Assembly: GCF_022698165.1 (NCBI RefSeq)
Contig: NZ_JALDAY010000002.1
Coordinates: forward strand, 682,001 to 746,000
Reading direction: 5' to 3'
DNA: 64,000 nt
Source: Streptomyces cylindrosporus
GTDB taxonomy: Bacteria; Actinomycetota; Actinomycetes; Streptomycetales; Streptomycetaceae
Shown here in pieces: positions 35,301-41,744 of the stretch (position 1 is its first letter; each line of letters begins with the position of its first letter). A model generated the notes under the pieces. That model did not search any database. It saw nothing but the letters and a program-made list of their open reading frames with translations, and was not told the origin of the DNA. The translations under genes were made by a program, and so were the position numbers.

Positions 35301-36855
35301 GGAAGTCCTGGCGGGGGTTGTCCAGGTCGAGCGGCCTGGCCGCCGTACCGCAGTCCTGGGTGCCCGAGACCCGTAGCGCGCCCCCGGAGGTGTTGTGACT
35401 GTCCGTCAGGCAGCCGCCGGTGACGTCCTGGAAGCCGACGTCGAACGGTGAGTGGGCGCCCTTCTGCGCGCTGAAGCGGGTGAAGCGGATGCCGCTCGCC
35501 GCGTTGGCGATGACCGCCGGGCGGCCGTCGTCCGCCGCGAACTCGACCGAGCTGTCGGTGAACTGGACGTCGTCGGCGTTGTGCAGGTACCAGCCGTAGG
35601 CCGGCCGGGTGCCGATCGCCTTGGGGTTGTAGTCGTTGGGGTCGTTGCTCGGCACGGCGGTGGACATGGTGCCGTTGCCGCCGGGGACCGTGATGTCGAC
35701 GTTGTTGAACGTCACCCCGTGGATGCGGTGGCCGGTCTCGCCCCACAGGGTCGGGCTGAAGGAAGGGGTGTTGCCGGTCGCCGTGACGTTGTCGTACGTG
35801 ATGTCGCTGATCGATCCGATGCCGGGGCTGTTGCCGCAGCGCTTGCGGGTGCCGATCTTCTGCATGATCGGTGAGTGGACGCCCGTCATCGTGATGTCGC
35901 GGTAGTGGACGTCGGAGATCTTCGCGCCGTCCATCGAGACCATGCCGAGGCCGGACTTGTCCGCGCCCTCGATCCGGATCTTCTCGAACTGGTAGTCCGA
36001 GAAGTCCCCGCAGGTCTCCGAGCCGAACATCAGGGCGTTGCAGCAGCGGGCCGAGAGGTACGAATCGCTCACGCGGACATGGCCGTTGGGGAGTTTGGCG
36101 CCGAGCGCGTAGTCGCTCTTGAAGACGAGCGCGTCGTCGTTGGCCTTGATGTTCGCGTTGGTCACCGTGACGTCGGTGGTGGAGATGATGTTCCAGCCGT
36201 CGCGGTCGCTCGCGGTGTCGATGGTCAGGTGGTCGGAGGTGACGTTCTTGCAGCCGTTGATCAGGGCCGCGAAGTGGCCGCCCCGGCGCAGGGTGAGGCC
36301 GTCGCCGATGCGCAGTCCGTCGCACCGGGTCAGCGAGATGATCTTGTCGGCCTCGCCGGACTTGGGGTTGCCGGTGATGAGGTTGCCGGCGCCGTCGATG
36401 ACACCGCCGCCGACGAAGCCGATGTTCGTCAGCCGGTCGCCGTAGATCATCGCGTTGTGGAAGTGGCTGTGCCCGTAGTCCTGGTACTTGTCGTTGGGGT
36501 TGGACTCGGGCGCGTCGTAGGTGTCCGCGCTGGAGCCCTGGACCGTGGCGCCCGTGTCGACCTGGAGCGTCACATTGCTCTTCATGTGGATGGTGTTCTT
36601 GGACTTGTACTTGCCGGCGGGGAAGCGGACGGTGCCGCCACCCGCCGAATTGGCCGCCGTGATGGCCTTGTTGATCGCCGGGGTGTCGTTGGCGGAGCCG
36701 TCGCCCTTGGCGCCGTAGTCGCGTACGTCGTAGACGGCGGCCTGCGGGGCGGTGTGCGGGGCCGCGAGGGCCGCAGGGTGGGCGAGGCCGAGGACGACGG
36801 CGAGGACGAACAGGACCGTGGCCGCGGCTCTGCGCCGCGGGGTGGGGGGTTTCAT
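32359..36855 (-). CDS. Secreted multi-enzyme: GH28-like + GH29-like + CBM32 + GH27
   Basis: 1498 residues in one open frame. Signal peptide (~1-31). Beta-helix domain (~38-490) opens VYDVRDYGAKGDGSANDTPAINKAI and holds a GH28-like site (DRDGWNII, NDDALVFKSD), but no GHG motif. A GH29-like alpha-fucosidase barrel (~510-910) starts FLRGSVGGLFLHWGL and has GGFWIDNDNAYW at the nucleophile strand. An F5/8-type CBM32 (~917-1065) follows. A complete GH27 barrel (~1080-1498) has MGWSSW, YVNLDDFW and the nucleophile motif YLKIDGVG. Predicted substrates are pectic side chains carrying galacturonate, fucose and alpha-galactose or beta-arabinopyranose. It begins 12 bp after the lyase-like gene. I do not recall this domain order. 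Confidence 0.85.
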   Translation of the reverse strand: MKPPTPRRRAAATVLFVLAVVLGLAHPAALAAPHTAPQAAVYDVRDYGAKGDGSANDTPAINKAITAANSAGGGTVRFPAGKYKSKNTIHMKSNVTLQVDTGATVQGSSADTYDAPESNPNDKYQDYGHSHFHNAMIYGDRLTNIGFVGGGVIDGAGNLITGNPKSGEADKIISLTRCDGLRIGDGLTLRRGGHFAALINGCKNVTSDHLTIDTASDRDGWNIISTTDVTVTNANIKANDDALVFKSDYALGAKLPNGHVRVSDSYLSARCCNALMFGSETCGDFSDYQFEKIRIEGADKSGLGMVSMDGAKISDVHYRDITMTGVHSPIMQKIGTRKRCGNSPGIGSISDITYDNVTATGNTPSFSPTLWGETGHRIHGVTFNNVDITVPGGNGTMSTAVPSNDPNDYNPKAIGTRPAYGWYLHNADDVQFTDSSVEFAADDGRPAVIANAASGIRFTRFSAQKGAHSPFDVGFQDVTGGCLTDSHNTSGGALRVSGTQDCGTAARPLDLDNPRQDFLRGSVGGLFLHWGLRTAPAHTSCTAWENDVTSGGWSPDYWVNEAQKLHTQYLVLATFHSRLGYARPWPSKIPGSCATRRDFLGELISAAKAKGMKVILYMTNDPQWHDEGGHEWLDSAAYSAYKGKNVDLTTNDGFGQFSYDNFFEVMDRYPDLGGFWIDNDNAYWESHDLYRQIYQKRPNYTLSNNNEDTPIMDMISNEQKTGMTPAYDYPQAVYTAQPRLTEADFKLPSAGAWWYDGSNPSVDKKLALGRLITNAGSSVKALMAETAQVNGRFPSNQAAFNTFADSYLDPIWESLRGTEGGGYMCGGLKPGFWNDGAHGVTTISRADPNLQYVHVLTPPSTSTLRIRDNGYRIASVTNLRTGAAVSWTQSGGVLTLTGLGAWDPYDTVFKVTTAGRQGILTGVKVTASASASGHPATAAGDGDYLTYWDSNKTLPVSLTFDLGSAKKVQYIGLNQREDSVAYARSDTEQSARIKDYKVYLSDDGTNWGSPVKTGQLPSRRGIQGIDLTAAGARYVRLQVDTTWAASTDSTRYKRLRIDEAWIGTSYATPAAAYAPMSDNGQSLRPAMGWSSWSFVRRWPTEAKIKAQADALAASGLKDHGFVYVNLDDFWQKCDSNGFVVDSFGRWAVDSAKFPSGIKALADYVHSKGLKFGFYVTPGIAKSAVTRNTPIEGTSYHAKDIADTSKTEKNYNCKNMYYIDYGKPGAQEFVNSWAKQFASWGVDYLKIDGVGSQDIPDVQAWDKALRNSGRPINFALSNNLPIANAATWRQLANSWRTQGDVECYCGPGDNGSGYPLTDWSHVSARFTSAANWQQYAGPGGWNDLDSLEIGNGDQVGLTADQRRSHFTLWAMAASPLLLGTDLTHLDTVDKAMLTNDRLISVDQDGVAAKRVVNSGVKQVWSKRESNGAYVVALFNTGTSGSTTVSVNWSQVGFTGSGDVTDLWSGSHKGEIADSYSATLRPGETRLIRVNPVNSALRGQ

Positions 36856-36867
36856 GCTGACGGCTCC

Positions 36868-37647
36868 TCAGACCAGTTGGTAGCCGCGGAGGTTGGTGAG
36901 CAGGAGGTAGGTGTCCTGCAGGGAACCGGAGGTGTCGCCGAGGGAGCGGTAGATGCCCCACTTCGGGCGCACCCGGTCGGCCAGGAAGGTGTCGACCCCG
37001 GTCTTGGACGCGTCGATCACGGTCGAGCCGCCGGACTTGAGGATCCAGCGCACCGAGCCCGCCGAGCCGTTGCCGACCTTGATCTGGAAGTCGACGTCGG
37101 TCCACTTGTCGTGCAGCGGGTCGAGGTCGGTGCGGCCGACGAGGATGTCGTCGATGGCGAGCTTGAGCTCGATGGTCTGCTTTCCGTTCACCCGGCGCAG
37201 CGACTGCACGACGATCGGCGAGGTGCCGGTGCCGGGCTGCTTCATCTGCATGATGTGGGTGAAGGTGGTGGTCGCCTTCAGCGAGCTCGGGATGTACATC
37301 GAGTAGGTGACCCGCCAGGTCTGCCCCTCGTTCCACTTGAGGTAGCCGCTGCTGCCGGTGCGCAGGCCGGTGACCTCCTGGCGCTGCCGGTCGGTCGAGG
37401 TGTCCCGGTCGACCGTGTGCATGTTGAAGCGCCAGTTGTCGCCGGTGGCGAAGATGTGCGGATGCCCGGCCGGGTGCGAGTCGGCGCGGTCGTCCTCGAC
37501 GGTCTCGAAGGCGCCGAGGCCGTCGCCGCTCGCGGAGGGGGCCCACTTCTGCTGCCAGGAGGCGGCGTGGGCCGGGGTGACGCCGGCGAGTCCGACCGCG
37601 GCCCCGGCGACAGCGGCACCGAGGACCGCCCTTCTCGACGTGCTCAT
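36868..37647 (-). CDS. Secreted polysaccharide-lyase-like beta-jelly-roll protein (Tat signal)
   Basis: 259 residues from ATG 37647. It opens with a twin-arginine type signal (STSRRAVLGAAVAGAAVGLAGVTPAHA). The mature part is beta-rich: WQQKWAPSASGDGLGAFETVEDDRADSH, DRQRQEVTGLRTGSSGYLKWNEGQTWRVTYSMYIPSSLK, FTHIMQMKQPGTGTSPIVVQSLRR and KWTDVDFQIKVGNG. This order resembles heparin-lyase-I/PL20-type jelly rolls, but the exact family is uncertain. Context makes it an accessory pectin lyase or binding protein. A GTG at 37659 would overlap the GH105 stop; the ATG has GAGG 11 bp upstream. Confidence 0.65.
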   Translation of the reverse strand: MSTSRRAVLGAAVAGAAVGLAGVTPAHAASWQQKWAPSASGDGLGAFETVEDDRADSHPAGHPHIFATGDNWRFNMHTVDRDTSTDRQRQEVTGLRTGSSGYLKWNEGQTWRVTYSMYIPSSLKATTTFTHIMQMKQPGTGTSPIVVQSLRRVNGKQTIELKLAIDDILVGRTDLDPLHDKWTDVDFQIKVGNGSAGSVRWILKSGGSTVIDASKTGVDTFLADRVRPKWGIYRSLGDTSGSLQDTYLLLTNLRGYQLV

Positions 37648-37651
37648 GACA

Positions 37652-38842
37652 CTAATCACCTCGCAGTTGTTCGTTCATGATCAGGAAGGCGCCCAGGCCG
37701 TGGAAGTCGTTGGTGGCCCGGGTGCGGCCGATGTAGTACGCGTAGTCGCCGACGTTCGTGCCGATGGAGATGTCGGCGAGGTCGGTCCGCCCGTCGGAGC
37801 CGACGGACAGCTTGGCGAGCACACCCTCGTAGCCGCGGCGGGCGACGGCGGCGAAGTGCTTGTCGATGTAGCCCTGTTGGGCTCCGCGCGAGAGGGCGTA
37901 GGTGAACATGCTGGAGCAGGAGGTCTCGGTCCAGTTGTCGGAGCGGTCGCCCTTGTCGATCACCTGGAACCAGCGGCCGGTCGCCGGGTCCTGGTACTTC
38001 TCCAGCCCGGCCGCCAACTTCCGGAAGACGGAGAGGAGTTGGGGCCGCCGGGACTGATCGGCGGGAATGGCGTCGAGGACGTTCACGATCGCCATCGAGT
38101 ACCAGCCGACCGCCCGGCACCAGTGCTCCGGGGCGAGCCCGGTCCGCGGGTCCGCCCAACTCGCCGTCCTCGACTCGTCGTAGGCGTGCTTGAGCAGCCC
38201 GTTCGCGACCTGCAGATGGCTGCCGTAGACGTAGAGCTGCTTGGCCGCCTCGTCGTTCGTGTACGCGCTGTCCCCGAACTCCTTGCCGTACTCGACGAGG
38301 AACGGGTTCACCATGTAGACGCCGTCCGCCCAGAGTTGGTGGGCGCGGCTGCTAGTGTCGGCGTGCCAGAATCCGCCGTCGCTCGTGCGCGGGTACGTGT
38401 TCAGGCGGTCGCGGATCTTCTTCGCCGCCTTGCGGTAGCGGTCCTGGCCGGTCTCGTGGTGCAGGATCACCAGCAGGCGGCCGGCCTGCATGCTGTCGAG
38501 GCTGTTGAAGGACTGGTCGATGGAGCCGTCGCTCTTCACGAACCGGTCGACGTAGCTCTTGATGTAGGTGAGGTATCGGGCGTCGTGGGTGCGGCGGTAG
38601 GTGAGGTACTGGCCGTAGAGGTAGAGGCCGACCGGGTAGGACCAGCCGCCGATGGTGCTCGGGGTGTAGCGGGCCGTCGTGGAGTCGATCACCGCCGTGG
38701 ACCAGTCGGGTGCGGCGGCCGGGCGGCTCGCGACGGTGGGGGCCGCGGCGGCCGGTGGCGGGGCGGCCGCGGGCAGGGTGGCCAGGGTCGCGGTGGCGAG
38801 CGCCAGGGTGGTCAGCGCCGTCGGCAGACGTCGTCGTCTCAT
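37652..38842 (-). CDS. Secreted GH105 (GH88-like) unsaturated rhamnogalacturonyl hydrolase
   Basis: 396 residues. Signal peptide RRRRLPTALTTLALATATLATLPAAAPPPAAAA, then an (alpha/alpha)6 barrel with the YteR/YesR hallmarks SFNSLDSMQAGRLLVILHHETG, DGGFWHADTSSRAHQLWADGVYMVNPFLVEYG, HWCRAVGWYSMAIVNVLD and NWTETSCSSMFTYAL. The catalytic Asp pair is expected in NSLDSM and LWADGVYM. It removes the unsaturated galacturonyl end left by rhamnogalacturonan lyases such as the PL11 enzyme encoded at 61469. Most homologues are intracellular, so the signal peptide is notable. ATG 38842 overlaps the pqqE stop (ATGA). Confidence 0.9.
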   Translation of the reverse strand: MRRRRLPTALTTLALATATLATLPAAAPPPAAAAPTVASRPAAAPDWSTAVIDSTTARYTPSTIGGWSYPVGLYLYGQYLTYRRTHDARYLTYIKSYVDRFVKSDGSIDQSFNSLDSMQAGRLLVILHHETGQDRYRKAAKKIRDRLNTYPRTSDGGFWHADTSSRAHQLWADGVYMVNPFLVEYGKEFGDSAYTNDEAAKQLYVYGSHLQVANGLLKHAYDESRTASWADPRTGLAPEHWCRAVGWYSMAIVNVLDAIPADQSRRPQLLSVFRKLAAGLEKYQDPATGRWFQVIDKGDRSDNWTETSCSSMFTYALSRGAQQGYIDKHFAAVARRGYEGVLAKLSVGSDGRTDLADISIGTNVGDYAYYIGRTRATNDFHGLGAFLIMNEQLRGD

Positions 38843-39915
38843 GGGGCTCCCTCTCGGTGGGCGTACGCGAGGCCGGTACGCGGACCGTGCACCGGATCGC
38901 GTACGAGGTGGTGGTCGGGGGCGTGCCGGCAGGCCGGGTCGGTGCGGGCGGCGTCGCCGGTCAGGGCGTGGGCCTGGCAGCGGCAGCCGCCGTGGTCGAC
39001 GCTGCGCAGGGCACAGCCGCGGCAGGGCTCGGGCATCCAGGACTCGCCGCGGTAGGCGTTGAACGCCTTCGACTCCCGCCAGATCCAGGCGAGTTCGCGC
39101 ACACGCACGTTCGGCGGGTCGAGGCCGGGCAGGGCGGCCGCGGCGGGACACGGCAGGACCGTGCCGTCGGGGGCGACCGTGAGCGAGACGGCGCCCCAGC
39201 CGCCCATGCAGGGTTTCGCGGTGGCCTCCACCCAGTCGGGCGCGACCCACACCAACTCGACGACGCCGTCGAGGAGTTCGCGTCGGCGGACCACCACGCC
39301 ACGGGCCCGCTCGACCTGTTCGCGAGTCGGCAGCAGGGCCGCGCGGTTGCGCAGCGCCCAGCCGTGGAACTGGGTGTGGGCGAGCTCGATGCGGTCGGCG
39401 CCCCAGGCCAGGCCGAGGTCGATCAGCTCGTCGAGGGCGTCGAGGTTGGCGCGGTGCAGGACGATGTTGAGGCCGAAGGGGAGGCCGGAGGCGCTGATCA
39501 GCCGGGCGGCGCGTTCCTTGGCGGCGAAGGAGCGGGCGCCGGCGATGCGTTCGGAGGCGGTGGGGTCGGCGTGCTGCACGGAGAGCTGGACGCTGCGCAG
39601 GCCGGCCTCGACGAGCTCCGCCATGCGCCGGTCGCCCAGGCCGACGCCGCTGGTGACCAGCTGGGTGTAGAGGCCGGCGGTGTCGGCCGCGGCGACGATA
39701 CGGGGCAGGTCGCGGCGCAACAGGGGCTCGCCGCCGGATAGATGGGTCTGCACGACGCCCAGCGCGGCGGCCTGGCGGAACACGTCGGACCACTGGTCGG
39801 CGCCCAACTCCCTTGACCGACCGGTCAGTTCAACGGGGTTGGAGCAGTACCCACAGCGCAGCGGGCAGCCGTGGGTGAGTTCCGCGAGCAGCGCCCAGGG
39901 AGGATCGACGGTCAC
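38839..39915 (-). CDS. pqqE: PqqE, radical SAM enzyme of PQQ biosynthesis
   Basis: 358 residues, standard length. The radical SAM motif CPLRCGYCSNP near residue 16 coordinates the 4Fe-4S cluster that cleaves SAM, and the SPASM-type C-terminal cysteines appear in MPEPCRGCALRSVDHGGCRCQAHALTGDAARTDPACRHAPDHH. With PqqD it joins the Glu and Tyr side chains of PqqA by a C-C bond. GTG 39915 overlaps the pqqD stop, and its own stop overlaps the GH105 start, so PQQ synthesis and the pectin enzymes are physically chained in one transcript. Confidence 0.95.
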   Translation of the reverse strand: MTVDPPWALLAELTHGCPLRCGYCSNPVELTGRSRELGADQWSDVFRQAAALGVVQTHLSGGEPLLRRDLPRIVAAADTAGLYTQLVTSGVGLGDRRMAELVEAGLRSVQLSVQHADPTASERIAGARSFAAKERAARLISASGLPFGLNIVLHRANLDALDELIDLGLAWGADRIELAHTQFHGWALRNRAALLPTREQVERARGVVVRRRELLDGVVELVWVAPDWVEATAKPCMGGWGAVSLTVAPDGTVLPCPAAAALPGLDPPNVRVRELAWIWRESKAFNAYRGESWMPEPCRGCALRSVDHGGCRCQAHALTGDAARTDPACRHAPDHHLVRDPVHGPRTGLAYAHREGAP

Positions 39916-40166
39916 CGGAGCCAGCCCTCCTTTCGCAACGCGGTGAGGAATTCCGGGACTTCACCGGCGACGGGCGCACCGGGATACCGCGCGCCGAGCT
40001 CGGCGACGATGTCGTCCACGGCCCGACTCCCGTCGCACAGCCCGAGGACACGACCGGCACTGCCGTGCAGCACGACCACGCGCTCGGGAAGCAGCAGCAG
40101 ATCGATGCCGCGCACCCGGTCGTGCCGCAGGACGACGGAACGGTGAAGCACCGGACGCCAAGTCAC
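39912..40166 (-). CDS. pqqD: PqqD, peptide chaperone of PQQ biosynthesis
   Basis: 84 residues from GTG 40166. WRPVLHRSVVLRHDRVRGIDLLLLPERVVVLHGSAGRVLGLCDGSRAVDDIVAELGARYPG matches the PqqD fold (RiPP recognition element) that holds PqqA for PqqE. GTG overlaps the pqqC stop (GTGA, 40163-40166). The frame continues upstream only as a shadow of the pqqC repeat region. Confidence 0.92.
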   Translation of the reverse strand: MTWRPVLHRSVVLRHDRVRGIDLLLLPERVVVLHGSAGRVLGLCDGSRAVDDIVAELGARYPGAPVAGEVPEFLTALRKEGWLR

Positions 40167-41260
40167 GGCAGACCACCGCCCCGGATGTCCCGTGCCTCGG
40201 CCGTGCCGACGGCGTCCGACGCGACCGGGCCGTCGGCTGCGGCCCGCGCGCCCTCCACCATCGGCGCCGTTCGCGCGCCCGCCCCCGCCGGTACCGTCCG
40301 CGGGCCCACCCTGGTCGGCACCGTCCCTGTGTCCGTCCCGGTCGGCTTCGGCCGTGCGCCCTCCACAGTCGGCGCCGTCAGCGCATCCGCCCCCGGCGGC
40401 GCCGTGCGTGCGCCTGCCCCCGCCGACACCGTCCGCGCGTCCACCCCGGCCGGCACCGTGCACGCCTCCGCCCCGGCCGGAACCGTCCGCGCGCCCACCT
40501 CAGCCTCCCCCGCATCCACGCCGTCCGTCCCGTCCACCGCGTCCACCACATCCACCGCGTCCACCGCGTCCAGCAACGCCCACAGCACATCGCACTTGAA
40601 CTCCAGTGCCGCGACCGCCCGTTCCTGCCCGTCGCGGGTGCGGGCGCGGGTGAGGACCAGGGCGAGGGCCTCGGCTCCGTCGCGGGCGCCCTGGCCGATG
40701 CGGGTGCGGAAGTACGCGAGGCCGGCGGGGTCGATCCAGCGGTAGTGGCGTTCGAAGGCGGCGATGCGGGTGCGCATCAGGTCGGGCGCGGACAGCTCCG
40801 TCAGGGACGCCGCGATCGCCTCCAGCGCCGGGCTGAGGCGGCAGAAGTTGACGTAACCGTCGACCGCGAGGCGTACTCCGGGCGGCACCCGGGTGCCGTG
40901 CCACAGCTCCTCCCGGTGCAGTCCGGCCGCCTCGCCGAGCCGCAGCCAGCGCTCGATGCCGCCCTCGCCGTCGGCCGTGCCGTCGTGGTCCTGGATGCGG
41001 CGCAGCCAGGCCCGGCGCAGCTCGGGACGGTCCAGCTTGGCGAGGATCAGGGCGTCCTTGACGGGGATGTGCCGCTGGTAGTGGAAGCGGGCGGCGATCC
41101 AGCGGCGCAGCTCGGCGGGGGTCAGGTCGCCGCTGTGCATCCGCAGGTTGAAGGGATGGCGGTCGTGGTAGCGCGCCGCGGTGACGGCGCGCAGCCGCTC
41201 GGTGAACTCGTCGGTCGACCAGGCGGCGGCGCGCTCGCCCCGCGCGTGTGTCGCGGTCAT
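40163..41260 (-). CDS. pqqC: PqqC, oxidase of PQQ biosynthesis, with a repetitive C-terminal tail
   Basis: 365 residues; normal PqqC is near 250. The core (about 15-230) is complete: YHDRHPFNLRMHSGDLTPAELRRWIAARFHYQRHIPVKDALILAK, RRIQDHDGTADGEGGIERWLRLGEAAGL and FERHYRWIDPAGLAYFRTRI. PqqC carries out the last eight-electron ring oxidation using O2. Residues 231-243 are a DAVDAVDVVDAVD run, and 257-346 are ten copies of a nine-residue repeat (consensus ARTVPAGAx). The tail ends in an overlap with pqqD. In some bacteria PqqC and PqqD are fused, so a tail between them is suggestive. ATG 41260 begins just before the conserved helix. Confidence 0.93.
   Translation of the reverse strand: MTATHARGERAAAWSTDEFTERLRAVTAARYHDRHPFNLRMHSGDLTPAELRRWIAARFHYQRHIPVKDALILAKLDRPELRRAWLRRIQDHDGTADGEGGIERWLRLGEAAGLHREELWHGTRVPPGVRLAVDGYVNFCRLSPALEAIAASLTELSAPDLMRTRIAAFERHYRWIDPAGLAYFRTRIGQGARDGAEALALVLTRARTRDGQERAVAALEFKCDVLWALLDAVDAVDVVDAVDGTDGVDAGEAEVGARTVPAGAEACTVPAGVDARTVSAGAGARTAPPGADALTAPTVEGARPKPTGTDTGTVPTRVGPRTVPAGAGARTAPMVEGARAAADGPVASDAVGTAEARDIRGGGLP
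40223..40492 (-). repeat. 27-bp coding minisatellite in pqqC, ten degenerate copies
   Basis: Ten 27-bp units encode ARTVPAGAE, ACTVPAGVD, ARTVSAGAG, ARTAPPGAD, ALTAPTVEG, ARPKPTGTD, TGTVPTRVG, PRTVPAGAG, ARTAPMVEG and ARAAADGPV. Units 3-5 and 8-9 share an (AGAG)(ART-AP)(VEG) order, which suggests a later block duplication. A separate run of GAC-GCG-GTG-like triplets (DAVD) lies at 40532-40570. Confidence 0.88.
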
Positions 41261-41282
41261 GGTGCGGTGTCCGCGGAGCCGG

Positions 41283-41432
41283 TCAGCGGTCGCCGAGGGC
41301 GTACGCGGTGACCTCCAGCGCGGTCTCCACGACCGCATAGCCGGGGCTTTGCCAACCCTTTTCATCCGATGTCTGCTCGGCCTCCGGGTGGGGCTGTTCC
41401 ATCCGGAGGGCGCGCGGAGACGTCTCGTTCAT
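41283..41432 (-). CDS. pqqA: PqqA, precursor peptide of PQQ
   Basis: 49 residues from ATG 41432; most PqqA peptides have 22-40. The C-terminus GWQSPGYAVVETALEVTAYALGDR holds the obligatory Glu-x3-Tyr (EVTAY) whose side chains are joined to form PQQ, preceded by the usual Trp and Pro. The leader MNETSPRALRMEQPHPEAEQTSDEK is unusually long; an internal ATG at 41402 would give 39 residues. It ends 22 bp before pqqC. Being first in the operon, it is probably expressed most strongly. Confidence 0.9.
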   Translation of the reverse strand: MNETSPRALRMEQPHPEAEQTSDEKGWQSPGYAVVETALEVTAYALGDR

Positions 41433-41492
41433 GCGGCTGTACCTGCTTTCCTGAGGGGTGGGGGGTCTCAGATGCCCAGACAGGTGCGAGGT

Positions 41493-41533
41493 GTTCACGA
41501 TGTTCACGTACTTGCACCGAGTTCACGAACTCG
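41493..41533 (-). promoter_or_regulatory. Candidate operator of the pqq/pectin operon (GTTCACG repeats)
   Basis: Two GTTCACG repeats lie 9 bp apart. A third sits inside CGAGTTCACGAACTCG, a 16-bp element with 6-bp palindromic arms. The cluster sits about 60-100 bp upstream of the pqqA ATG. The cognate regulator is unknown. Confidence 0.5.
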
Positions 41534-41632
41534 TTCGGTGGCGCGATCCAGAGTTGCGGCAGGACAGGCCCGCGGTCAATGGTCCGGACCGAAGACGTCG
41601 GATGCATTTCCGGCCAATGTCGGGTACCCGTC

Positions 41633-41650
41633 ACTGACTCACCGGTCAGT
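41633..41650. promoter_or_regulatory. Inverted repeat ACTGAC-N6-GTCAGT before the reductase
   Basis: Perfect 6-bp arms are separated by TCACCG. It lies 65-95 bp upstream of the candidate reductase starts, a plausible operator position for a TetR- or GntR-like protein. Confidence 0.4.
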
Positions 41651-41744
41651 TCCGGTGGATTCTCCCGTCAGGAATGCATCACGGCCCGTGATCGTTGACG
41701 ATGGGGAGTACCACTTGACGGACAACCGTAAGGATCAAGAGCTC

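Larger units (their letters stand above)
41433..41744. promoter_or_regulatory. Divergent promoter region between pqqA and the aldo/keto reductase
   Basis: This 312-bp stretch has no gene. On the pqq side it has three copies of GTTCACG (41493-41499, 41502-41508, 41521-41527) and a perfect 6-bp inverted repeat CGAGTT-CACG-AACTCG (41518-41533). On the reductase side it holds ACTGAC-N6-GTCAGT (41633-41650). It is less GC-rich than its surroundings, as expected for promoters. I could not place the -10 and -35 boxes firmly. Confidence 0.6.

Noticed and set aside
33515..37546. A 1343-codon minus-strand frame over the lyase-like gene and multi-enzyme
   Set aside because: Runs of Arg, Pro, His and Gly with no motif, antagonistic to the well-supported frame of the 1498-residue enzyme.
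38843..39793. An in-frame upstream extension of GH105 through the pqqE region (713 codons in all)
   Set aside because: The extension is a shadow of pqqE. The signal peptide at 38842 and the ATGA overlap mark the true start.
40167..40463. A longer PqqD beginning inside the pqqC repeat
   Set aside because: The upstream translation is a Gly/Arg-rich shadow of the minisatellite; PqqD homology starts at GTG 40166.
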